From assembly GCF_010686655.1 (NCBI RefSeq), contig NZ_JAAGVY010000002.1, forward strand, positions 1 through 64,000: a stretch of DNA of 64,000 bases, written 5' to 3'. Every line of letters begins with the position of its first letter. Positions within the stretch are counted from its first letter, which is position 1. Origin of the DNA: Cryomorpha ignava (GTDB lineage: Bacteria; Bacteroidota; Bacteroidia; Flavobacteriales_D; Cryomorphaceae). The position numbers were made by a program, and so were the translations under genes. Below the pieces are notes generated by a model that did not search any database, was not told the DNA's origin, and saw nothing but the letters and a program-made list of their open reading frames with translations. Of the stretch, positions 26,308 to 34,415 are shown piece after piece.

Positions 26308-28656
26308 TTAAAATTTAAAATTATAACTAAACGAAGGAATAATGGGGAAAATACTCAATTGGGTTAGGCGGGTGTTTCCAAACCGATCGCTTGAAAAGTA
26401 GAGGAAAAACGGATTTTGGCGGCTGTAGGCATTATAAAGTCCAAAACTCCAGGTGCGGCTTCCGTACTTGGTTTCCTTGTGCAGGTTTACACCGACATCA
26501 AGGCGGTGGTACGAAGGCATCCGGTAGTTGTTTCGAGATTCTATATAGCCCACATCGCCATAGTAATTTGTGTTGAATCCCTGCGCGGGAAGGTAGCGCT
26601 CTGTAGGCAGTGTTACCGCGTTTCCGGTGCCGTAAACCCATACCACGCCTATATCTACGCGATCATTAAACTTGTGGGTTACAGCTACCGAAAGGTCGTG
26701 GCGACGATCATAGCGATAAGGAAATTTCTCGCCATTGTTAAGGTTTTCAAACTGCCTGTCAGTCCACGAAAGTGTATAGCCTATCCACCCTGTAGTTTTG
26801 CCTGTCTTTTTTTCAAAAAGTATTTCGCCGCCATAACTCCAGCCTTCACCGGTTTCTACTTTTGTTTGCCAGTCGCTGGCATTTCCCAAAAAGGTGGCGC
26901 CATCTTTATATTCAAGCAGATTATTCATCTTTTTGTAATATCCCTCCAGACTTATTTCGTAACCTTTTTTAAGCGTTCGCGCCACACCTCCCGCTATTTG
27001 ATGCGCTAATTGTGGTTTTATATCTGCTGTAGGCGGCACCCACAAATCTGTGGGTAGGCCTATGCCGGCATTGGTAAGAAGGTGCAGATATTGCGCCATG
27101 CTGGCATAAGATGCTTTTACAGCAGTATTTTCATTGAGAATATACCGTCCCGAAATGCGCGGCTGAAGCGAGAAGTACGTTTTGCTCTCAACGGCAAATC
27201 CCGAAAAGTGAAGCCCTCCATTGATTTTCAGTCTATCCGAAATTTTAAAATCATCTTCCGCGTAAAGGTAAAATTCATTGGCGTAAATTTTTGAAGATCC
27301 ATACGTTGTATCTTCACGAGCGTATTGAGACTGCTCCTTGTACCGGTTTATTCCGGGATTAAAGCGATGGTAGGTGTAGTTGCCGCCAAATTTTATGTAG
27401 TGATCGGGATTTGGCAGGTAGTTGAAATCAACTTTTCCGCTCCAGTCCTGTATTCCAGAAAGGTATTCTATACGCGAATAGTTTTCAACTGGGTTACCAT
27501 TTTCAATGTATTTAGAGCTCGATTCATTGAAAATATTAAAATCGTAATTGCTGTAGGTTACCGTAGTATTGCTAAACAGCTTGGGGTTAAAAATATAATT
27601 CCACCTCAGTGCACCAATTCCATTGCCCCATTGCAAGCGGGCTTCATAACGATCTTCTTGCAGATTGTTGCCGCTGCCGTAGTTGTAACTGTCTTTTGCA
27701 AAAAATCGGTCTTTGCCAAAATAGCCGCTTAAATACATCCTGCTGCGGTCAGAAAATTTATGATTGATTTTAGCATTTAAATCATAGAAATAATATCCGC
27801 CATCTACATCGCCCTGCGCGCGAATAATGGGGCGGGCAAGTGCATCAATATAGGTGCGCCTTCCCGAAATCATAAACGACGTTTTATCTTTTACAATGGG
27901 CCCTTCAAGGGTAAGCCGCGAGGCTACAAGCCCTATGCCGCCCTCGCCGTGTATCTCTTTAGTGTTTCCCTCCTTCATGCGTATATCTACTACAGAGCTT
28001 AACCGCCCGCCATACTCTGCGGGAAATCCGCCTTTTATAAGCTTTACCGAGTTAATGGCATCGGTATTAAAAATCGAGAAAAAGCCAAAAAGATGGTTGG
28101 CATTGTAAACCGGCACACCGTCAATCAATATCAGGTTTTGATCTGGACCTCCACCGCGCACATATATTCCAGAACTGCCTTCAGAGCCACTTTGCACCCC
28201 GGGCAGCAGCTGAATGGTCTTCATTACATCGCGTTCGCCCATGAGTACCGGTAGGTCGCGCACCTTATCGAGCGATACATCAATGGTGCTCATTTGGGTT
28301 TTCTCAATCAGGTCGTTGTCTTTTGTCGACGTAATTTCTACACCTTGCAATTCGGTGAGGCCGCTCATTTCCACATCAACACTCACATTTACCTTGAGAA
28401 AAAAAGACTGCATTTGATTTTGAAATCCCACATACGAGTAGCGCAGCCGCACTGAATCGGAGGGAAGGGTAAGGCTGTAAAATCCATAATTATTAGCAGT
28501 GGTTCCCTTTCCGGAAATGTAATCGTACACCGTTGCACCAATGAGCGCTTCGCCCGAAGCCTGGTCGGTAATGGTGCCCGATATCGTGTATGCCGGAGTT
28601 TGCGCTTCCGCGAATGTAGAGATTAGAAGGCAAAGAATAATGAGTGGTCGAATCAT
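26308..28656 (-). CDS. TonB-dependent outer-membrane receptor with CarboxypepD_reg-like domain
   Basis: 782 residues from the ATG at 28654-28656, which begins a normal signal peptide (MIRPLIILCLLISTFAEA). An in-frame start 27 bases upstream would put charged residues in front. An N-terminal carboxypeptidase-regulatory-like domain covers about 20-105 (ISGTITDQASGEALIGATV). The plug domain follows (VRGGGPDQNLILIDGVPVYNANHLFGFFSIF) and then the beta-barrel, ending FPIIPSFSYNFKF. It imports a substrate across the outer membrane with TonB energy. The downstream DUF4249 lipoprotein gene forms an operon with it. There is no SusD gene nearby, so a classical polysaccharide-utilisation locus is not indicated. 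Confidence 0.9.
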   Translation of the reverse strand: MIRPLIILCLLISTFAEAQTPAYTISGTITDQASGEALIGATVYDYISGKGTTANNYGFYSLTLPSDSVRLRYSYVGFQNQMQSFFLKVNVSVDVEMSGLTELQGVEITSTKDNDLIEKTQMSTIDVSLDKVRDLPVLMGERDVMKTIQLLPGVQSGSEGSSGIYVRGGGPDQNLILIDGVPVYNANHLFGFFSIFNTDAINSVKLIKGGFPAEYGGRLSSVVDIRMKEGNTKEIHGEGGIGLVASRLTLEGPIVKDKTSFMISGRRTYIDALARPIIRAQGDVDGGYYFYDLNAKINHKFSDRSRMYLSGYFGKDRFFAKDSYNYGSGNNLQEDRYEARLQWGNGIGALRWNYIFNPKLFSNTTVTYSNYDFNIFNESSSKYIENGNPVENYSRIEYLSGIQDWSGKVDFNYLPNPDHYIKFGGNYTYHRFNPGINRYKEQSQYAREDTTYGSSKIYANEFYLYAEDDFKISDRLKINGGLHFSGFAVESKTYFSLQPRISGRYILNENTAVKASYASMAQYLHLLTNAGIGLPTDLWVPPTADIKPQLAHQIAGGVARTLKKGYEISLEGYYKKMNNLLEYKDGATFLGNASDWQTKVETGEGWSYGGEILFEKKTGKTTGWIGYTLSWTDRQFENLNNGEKFPYRYDRRHDLSVAVTHKFNDRVDIGVVWVYGTGNAVTLPTERYLPAQGFNTNYYGDVGYIESRNNYRMPSYHRLDVGVNLHKETKYGSRTWSFGLYNAYSRQNPFFLYFSSDRFGNTRLTQLSIFPIIPSFSYNFKF

Positions 28657-28801
28657 AGATGAGTGGTCAAATTCAGTCGGCAAATAAACGCTATTTCCAA
28701 TTGGTTATTATATCTATTCATTTTATTTTTAAGTGCGCTTACATTTAGAGTATTTCTTGATATATTCTTATGATTTAACGATTTTGATAATACGATTCGA
28801 A

Positions 28802-28962
28802 TAGAAAGACACCATAGAAACTCTGGCGATGAGCGCATACGAATGGATGGCACTGTGCTTCAAGAGTCCCACGAGTCCTTCAAGTGCCACGTTTAGTATA
28901 GTTCTTAAGATGCCATTGGGACAATTGAGACTAATGGGACTGTGTTTTACGAGTCCTAAAGT
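28802..28962. repeat. GGGAC-rich dispersed repeat, second locus
   Basis: Blocks such as CAAGAGTCCCACGAG, TTTAGTATAGTTCTTAAG, TTGGGACAATTGAGAC and TAATGGGACTGTG match blocks in 970-1200. It lies in the 307-base spacer between the receptor start and the regulator end, which holds no gene. Confidence 0.5.
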
Positions 28963-28963
28963 A

Positions 28964-29704
28964 CTACACCGAATTAATCCGACGCAAAAACTCCTTCCGG
29001 TAAGTCTTGCTTAATCCCAGCAACTTTCCTCCTACTACAATGGTGCCCTCATCCAGTTCGTCTACGTGGTTTATGTTTACGATATGCGAGCGGTGTATAC
29101 GCTGAAAACTTGACGATGGGAGCGACATCTCCAAGTTCTTCATTGGCATCGTAAGCAAATAATTACCATCTGTAGTTACAATGTTGCAATAATTGCGCTC
29201 GGCTTCTATATATAATATGGTTTCAAGCATAATTTTAACCTTTCTGTCTTTGTGCAGTACAAAAATTCGATCGGTAAGCGGTGTGCCATCAGGTTCATTT
29301 ACCTCTATGGCATCTACCGTGTTTTCAGCCATTCTACTTATGGTCAGTTCTAGGGTTCGTTTTAAATCAATTTTTTTAAAAGGCTTTGTTAAAAAAGCGT
29401 ACGGTTTGGTGTCTTTAGCACGTTGAAAGGTTTCCTCATCAGCATTTGCCGTAAGGAAAATAACCGGTATAGGATGCTCCTTAATTAAAAGCGCGGCAAG
29501 TTCTACTCCATCCATATCGCCCTTAAGCTGTATGTCAAGCAGCACAATATCAGGATCATTTAATTCCAAATGATTCAGCACTTCTTCCGATCTCGGAATA
29601 ATTCCCGTTACTTCATATCCCATCTCAATAAGATACATCGATATTTTTGCAGCGATGATCATTTCATCTTCTACAACCAATATTTTAACCGGCTTATCCG
29701 CCAT
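28964..29704 (-). CDS. LytTR-family response regulator
   Basis: 246 residues. The receiver has VVEDEMII, acceptor Asp57 in LLDIQLKGDMDG and lysine in FLTKPFKK. The LytTR domain covers about 145-244 (FQRIHRSHIVNINHVDELDEG...GLSKTYRKEFLRRI). The start overlaps the end of the kinase gene at 29694 by 11 bases. The LDIQLKGDMDGVELA receiver type is the one usually paired with HisKA_2 kinases, as here. Confidence 0.92.
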   Translation of the reverse strand: MADKPVKILVVEDEMIIAAKISMYLIEMGYEVTGIIPRSEEVLNHLELNDPDIVLLDIQLKGDMDGVELAALLIKEHPIPVIFLTANADEETFQRAKDTKPYAFLTKPFKKIDLKRTLELTISRMAENTVDAIEVNEPDGTPLTDRIFVLHKDRKVKIMLETILYIEAERNYCNIVTTDGNYLLTMPMKNLEMSLPSSSFQRIHRSHIVNINHVDELDEGTIVVGGKLLGLSKTYRKEFLRRINSV

Positions 29705-31673
29705 ATTGTTTCTTTAAATTAAATTGGAAAAAAACTTTTGTTCCATTTACGATCTCTTCGCGCATAGAGCCACTTAGCTGGCGCGTGAGAAGCGATATAA
29801 GCTGGCTGCCAAAACCGGTTCCTTTGGTAATTTCACTTTTACCAATTCCATTGTCGGCAACTTCCATATACAAGCTTCCTTCCATGTCTTTTTCTAAATG
29901 AATGCGTACATGACCCTTGCGTCCATCGGGAAATCCGTATTTCAAGGTGTTGGTAAGTAGTTCATTTACAATAAGCCCCAGCGGTACGGCTGTGTCAATA
30001 TCTACATCGAGCTGCTCCATTACGCACTCTACCGTTACGCGGTCATCGGCGCCAAACGAATCAAGGATGCTCTCGCTTAGATTTAAGAAATAATCTTTCA
30101 TTTCTATAGCACCCAGATTTTTGCCCATGTAGAGCTTCTGATGCACAATGCCTATAGATTGCACTCGGTTTTGTCCTTCCTGCATAGCGTCTTTAATCCC
30201 TTTGTCGTCTATCTGTGCCGATTGGAGTTCAAGCAGACTCGATACTACTTCCAGATTGTTTTTAACCCGGTGATGAATCTCTTTAAGCAGAAGTTCATTT
30301 TCAGCATTTTTAACCTTCAGCAATATGTTGTTTTTGGTACGAATACGGTATAGCCGGTAGAGAAAAAATAAGAAACCTGCAAGCAAAAAGGCGACTCCGG
30401 CAGTAAGCCATTGCACTTTGTTGCGCTGATTTAATTGCAGCATTTGCGATTCAATTATTCCTTCATTTTTTTCGGTTTCGTATCTGGTACGTAATTCCGA
30501 AAGAGCCACGTCGCTTTTTTCCGAAAGGAGACTATCGTGCAATGCTCGTGCTCTTTTTTCGTAATCCCATGCCAATTCATAATTGCCGAGTTTGCCATAG
30601 ATGGTAGCCGTATGGTTATAGTTTTCTACCAAATTAGATATATCTCCATCCTCTTCTTGCATCTTTATGGTTGCAAGCTGGTAGGGTAGTGCTTCCGCGA
30701 AATTTCCGATCAGCAGGTTTGTCTCTCCTAGATTTGCATTGGCAGCAGCCATAGCTCCCGGATAATTGGCTCTCTGCGCAAATTGCAAGCAAGAATCGTA
30801 TTCAACCAGCGCTTCCTCATATCTGCCCAGTCGTTTATATGCGTTTCCAAGGCAATTTGAAATGTCGGCTAAATTCATCTCACCGAGATTTAAGCGTTTT
30901 CCTATTTCGAAGGCTTTCTTGTAATAAGTCAAAGATTCCTCATAATCAGACTTAAACATATAAGCGTCACCCAAAGTTCTATTGGCGTAAAATAATTCCT
31001 CATCCAGATTGTTGGCCTCGCAGACTTCCATTCCTTTTAGAGCATACTTTAATGCTTCACTTGCCTGTCTCTGCCCCATTAAATTTTCGGCTACTCTGCC
31101 ATAAGCACTTGCAATTCCCGGCTTATCTCCAAGCTCTTCCATTATTTTAAGAGCAAATAAATCAGAAGTCATGGCTGCTTCTATGTCACCTTTGCGTTTG
31201 CTCACCCAACTTAATTTAAATGCCGTGGTGGCTTGCCCTCTTTTATTATCAATGGCCTTATAGCCTGCCATCGCCTTGTTAAAATAATGTGTAGCACTGT
31301 CGAGTTTAAGCAAGTTGGCATACATACGACCATGCATTTCGTAAAAAACGGGTTGGCGAATTTTGTCTTCAGATTTATCGGCAAGAGCAACACCCCGGCC
31401 TGTGTAGATTAATGCTTTATTGAGATCTGAACGAAAAGCGATACCGGCCATCTGCTCCAGAATATCGAGTTTTGGAGACGTAGCTGGAGCAGTAGAGTAA
31501 ATATTTTCCAGGCTGTCTAAAGCGTCTGTTTGGGCGTGAACCTTCGGTGAGAAAAAAAAGCAAAGAACGAATAGTGGGGCTAAAAAAAGAATATTCTTAT
31601 AGAAATGAGAACTACCTCGTTTCAGCGTTTTTTTTATCAACATGTGGTTCATGATCGAAGGTGATAAAGTCAT
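29694..31673 (-). CDS. TPR-containing HisKA_2 sensor histidine kinase
   Basis: 659 residues. An N-terminal signal or hydrophobic segment (about 25-47) precedes periplasmic TPR repeats from about 60 to 350. A membrane helix lies at about 395-415, followed by a HisKA_2 domain (LLKEIHHRVKNNLEVVSSLLELQ, His468) and an ATPase domain ending FFQFNLKKQYGG. N-box LIVNELLTNTLKYGF and G1 box DNGIGK are present. The start is uncertain: ATG codons at 31673, 31652 and 31643 are in frame. It forms a pair with the LytTR regulator and is divergent from the operon at 31963. Confidence 0.9.
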   Translation of the reverse strand: MTLSPSIMNHMLIKKTLKRGSSHFYKNILFLAPLFVLCFFFSPKVHAQTDALDSLENIYSTAPATSPKLDILEQMAGIAFRSDLNKALIYTGRGVALADKSEDKIRQPVFYEMHGRMYANLLKLDSATHYFNKAMAGYKAIDNKRGQATTAFKLSWVSKRKGDIEAAMTSDLFALKIMEELGDKPGIASAYGRVAENLMGQRQASEALKYALKGMEVCEANNLDEELFYANRTLGDAYMFKSDYEESLTYYKKAFEIGKRLNLGEMNLADISNCLGNAYKRLGRYEEALVEYDSCLQFAQRANYPGAMAAANANLGETNLLIGNFAEALPYQLATIKMQEEDGDISNLVENYNHTATIYGKLGNYELAWDYEKRARALHDSLLSEKSDVALSELRTRYETEKNEGIIESQMLQLNQRNKVQWLTAGVAFLLAGFLFFLYRLYRIRTKNNILLKVKNAENELLLKEIHHRVKNNLEVVSSLLELQSAQIDDKGIKDAMQEGQNRVQSIGIVHQKLYMGKNLGAIEMKDYFLNLSESILDSFGADDRVTVECVMEQLDVDIDTAVPLGLIVNELLTNTLKYGFPDGRKGHVRIHLEKDMEGSLYMEVADNGIGKSEITKGTGFGSQLISLLTRQLSGSMREEIVNGTKVFFQFNLKKQYGG

Positions 31674-31818
31674 TTCTTCCTGCCGTGTAAGATAGTAAAA
31701 ATCAATAAAATATTAACTTTTTTTCAAAAGGCGAATCGCTTCCTTAAAGCACTGATATTAAATTGACTATACGGTAATATTGTGAATGCCCATTTTTATT
31801 CATCTCCATTCAACGCCC

Positions 31819-31853
31819 TTCGGACGACGAAAAACCATTTTCGGACAATGAAA
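31819..31853. promoter_or_regulatory. Direct repeats spaced 21 bases, candidate LytTR operator
   Basis: TTCGGACGACGAAA at 31819-31832 and TTCGGACAATGAAA at 31840-31853 are 21 bases apart, two helical turns. This is the arrangement LytTR-type regulators bind. The site lies between the LytTR kinase operon and the divergent operon at 31963, about 110 bases before its ATG. The repeats are seen; the regulator is inferred from position. Confidence 0.5.
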
Positions 31854-31962
31854 CCAATCCCACGGTCAAATGATACCGTTTGCCAATAGCGTTGCAAATA
31901 CCTTTAGAAAAAAACTCGAAGAAAAAGCAAATTTTCAATAACGGTATTATAACCAAGTCAAA

Positions 31963-32496
31963 ATGAAAACAACCGGAATTTTAACTATCGCCGCCGTAGC
32001 AATTCTTCTTATCGCATTCGTTACGAGCGGTTGCAAACAAGATATTATCGACAAAAGCAATCAAATGGATGCAGATTTAAAAATGTACGCAACAGCATGG
32101 GACGATTTAATGCATAAAAGCGAAATTGATCAAATGGAAGCGAATCATTTTACGAAAGATATTACTTTCATTGGCGACCCCGAAAATGTGGTGGGACTAG
32201 CGATTTTTGAAGTTTATTACAAAAATCATCTCACCGGATTTTCGGATATCAACATCACATTCGAAAATGTATTCGGTCAGGGAGATAATATTTCTATAGG
32301 CAAAATGGTAGATGTAGAAAGAGTAACGCTTGTAAAATTGAGAGACAGCGAAGTAGCACAGAAGCAGGACTCTATGGACAACAGTGTCTTTATGCAACCG
32401 AGTGGACTTACATCTAACCCTGATCGTGTTGCTATAATGGATTCTGCTTACCAGGTTTTTAATGTCGACGATATGACAGATGCTGCCCTTAAATAG
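31963..32496 (+). CDS. SnoaL/ester-cyclase-like lipoprotein with an apparent internal deletion
   Basis: 177 residues. A lipoprotein signal ends VTSGC (Cys24). The mature part resembles SnoaL-like proteins (NTF2 fold): an N-terminal half up to FENVFGQGDNI and a C-terminal half GKMVDVERVTLVKLRD...KQDSMDN. Between the two, about 20 residues that most members carry (the strand around GTHTGxFxGIPPT) are absent. The protein may be a variant or non-functional. It is the first gene of an operon with an NAD-dependent epimerase-like protein and a small secreted protein, next to a candidate LytTR site. Confidence 0.65.
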   Translation: MKTTGILTIAAVAILLIAFVTSGCKQDIIDKSNQMDADLKMYATAWDDLMHKSEIDQMEANHFTKDITFIGDPENVVGLAIFEVYYKNHLTGFSDINITFENVFGQGDNISIGKMVDVERVTLVKLRDSEVAQKQDSMDNSVFMQPSGLTSNPDRVAIMDSAYQVFNVDDMTDAALK

Positions 32497-32537
32497 TTTA
32501 GAATTCTAAAATAAAAATAACTAAAAACCTCGTGAAA

Positions 32538-33476
32538 ATGAAGACAATAGGAATAATCGGTGGATCGGGATTTATTGGAAGCCATGTGACCAAAAAATTT
32601 CTGGAAGAAGGATACAAGGTAAAGGTATCTGCAACAGATTTGTCAAACACCGAAAAATACGGTCACCTTAAAAATTTACCAAATGCAGAGAACCTTGAAA
32701 TTCTTTCACTAAAAGTTGAAAATTCCGAAGAGCTGAAGAATTTTATTGACGGTTGCACAATTCTGGTTCATGGTGGCACACCGTTTCAGCTCGATTTCAA
32801 AGATGCCAAAACCGAATTGTTCGACCCCACTATAGAAGGAACTAAAAACTTACTGAGAATAATAAATGAGACTATGGGAATAGAAAAAGTAGTTTTTGTA
32901 GCCTCCGTGGCAGCCTTTAATACCAATTTCCCTTTGCCTGCCGGTGGTATGGATGTTTACGAAAGCTTTGATGAAAATACACCTGCGTTTATAAGTAAAG
33001 AGAGCCATCCGTATGCACAAGCAAAGTATTTGGCCAATAAAACGGTAGAGGCATTTATAGAAGATCACAAAAACCTTCCATTTGAAATTACATCGGTTTC
33101 GCCGGTTTTGGTCATGGGAAATTCTTTGTCAAAACGGGAAGATTCGACATCTACAGCCCTCCAGTTTTTGATAAAAAACCATATTGCGCCTAATGATTTT
33201 ATCCAGGGAATGTATGACAGCGATATGGCCCTGTCTATTGTAGATGTAGAAGATGTAGCCGATGCAATATATAAGGCTGCCAACACCAATGGCATTCACG
33301 GCAAGAACTATTTGCTGGTAAGCGAAACTTATCCAGTTTCGGATGTGCGGTCAATGCTCAATAAGCTGAAACCAAAAAACAATCCGCGTATCGTTTATCA
33401 AAACGAATTGGCCAAAACTGATCTAAAAGTTCGGTTTAAACCAGTAATGGAAACTTTGAATAATTACGCCACTTAA
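32538..33476 (+). CDS. NAD-dependent epimerase/dehydratase-family protein
   Basis: 312 residues from the ATG at 32538; a GTG two codons earlier is also possible. The Rossmann motif GIIGGSGFIG (residues 5-14) binds NAD(P), and the active-site YAQAK gives Tyr159 and Lys163. It belongs to the extended SDR group related to dihydroflavonol-4-reductase and cinnamoyl-CoA reductase-like enzymes. It sits 41 bases after the lipoprotein gene and 47 before the next gene, so it is likely co-transcribed. The substrate is unknown. Confidence 0.82.
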   Translation: MKTIGIIGGSGFIGSHVTKKFLEEGYKVKVSATDLSNTEKYGHLKNLPNAENLEILSLKVENSEELKNFIDGCTILVHGGTPFQLDFKDAKTELFDPTIEGTKNLLRIINETMGIEKVVFVASVAAFNTNFPLPAGGMDVYESFDENTPAFISKESHPYAQAKYLANKTVEAFIEDHKNLPFEITSVSPVLVMGNSLSKREDSTSTALQFLIKNHIAPNDFIQGMYDSDMALSIVDVEDVADAIYKAANTNGIHGKNYLLVSETYPVSDVRSMLNKLKPKNNPRIVYQNELAKTDLKVRFKPVMETLNNYAT

Positions 33477-33523
33477 AATGAAATATAAACAATTCAATTA
33501 TTAACTATTAAATCTCAAAAATC

Positions 33524-33955
33524 ATGAAAACGATTAAATTAGTAACACTGGCTCTTTTAGCCACTTGTATGATCTCGTGGAACAATGCTACTGCACAAGA
33601 TGGTAATTTCTACACCGTAACCACCTGGAAAATGGAAGTGCCCGAAGGCGGCAGTAGAGCCGAAATGAATGCACTGCTCGAAGAATTTGGTGAAAAGATA
33701 GTGAAGAAAAACACCAAGGTAATTAGCCAAAAGGTTATGCATCACGTTTCGGGTAGCGATTTGCGTGATGTCGTTGTAATTTCTGAATACGCCAGCTGGA
33801 ATGATATAGATGCAGCGGGAACTATGCAAGATGAATTGGTTATGAAAGCATGGCCTGATGAGAAAGCCCGCGACGCGTGGATGGAGTCATTTATGAAATA
33901 TGTGGTTACACATTCTGATGAAATTTATCAGGAGTATCCCAAGATGACCAAATAA
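33524..33955 (+). CDS. Small secreted protein, possibly dimeric alpha/beta barrel
   Basis: 143 residues with a signal peptide to about 24 (NNATAQ). The mature part, about 118 residues, begins NFYTVTTWKMEVPEGGSRAEMN and contains VVVISEYASWNDIDAA. It is reminiscent of the ferredoxin-like fold of antibiotic-biosynthesis-monooxygenase or NIPSNAP-type proteins. I do not recognise a specific family. It is the last gene of the operon starting at 31963; a terminator follows. Confidence 0.65.
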   Translation: MKTIKLVTLALLATCMISWNNATAQDGNFYTVTTWKMEVPEGGSRAEMNALLEEFGEKIVKKNTKVISQKVMHHVSGSDLRDVVVISEYASWNDIDAAGTMQDELVMKAWPDEKARDAWMESFMKYVVTHSDEIYQEYPKMTK

Positions 33956-33983
33956 AAAGTTTTTCTTTTAAAATAGTGTTAGG

Positions 33984-34023
33984 AAAAGGTGGGAGGCTCG
34001 GGTGGTGCCTTCTGCCTTTTTTT
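33984..34023 (+). terminator. Intrinsic terminator of the 31963-33955 operon
   Basis: A 14-pair stem (AAAAGGTGGGAGGC with GCCTTCTGCCTTTT, three G-T pairs) around a 9-base loop, running into a T tract. Confidence 0.75.
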
Positions 34024-34415
34024 GTCATTCTCAATTATTTTTATCCATGTATCAGTGGCATTTATCCGCAGCAGACTAAGCCGCCTTTCGGCGCAGTAAT
34101 AAAAATGCGTACACGGTATGTAATTTTAAATCTCAAAGTGGCCGCGAGATATTTTCCGGTAAGTAATCACGCTCTTTCGGGTTCTTATTTGATTCTTTCG
34201 TCCTTAAAATTATAAGATTATTGGGATTAAAAATTAGCTTTACTAACTGAACGAATAACCGCGAACCTGATTAATATGGGCATGACCACAAACCTACTGG
34301 CAATTGAATCATGTACATATCTAATTGGTGGTATTGCCGAGTTTGGAAAAGTATCGGTTTTTGTTCAGTTGAGCTTTAACAGTTTGCGTGCTACTCAAAA
34401 TCATAAACAGCCAAT
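34024..34415. other. Gene-free intergenic region, nothing recognised
   Basis: About 390 bases. A 79-codon frame starting before it reads through the terminator and has no protein-like features. The promoter of the kinase at 34416 must lie here, but no TAnnTTTG box was found. Confidence 0.4.

Noticed and set aside
33976-34215. 79-codon frame after the small secreted protein
   Set aside because: It runs straight through a strong terminator hairpin and has no conserved features.
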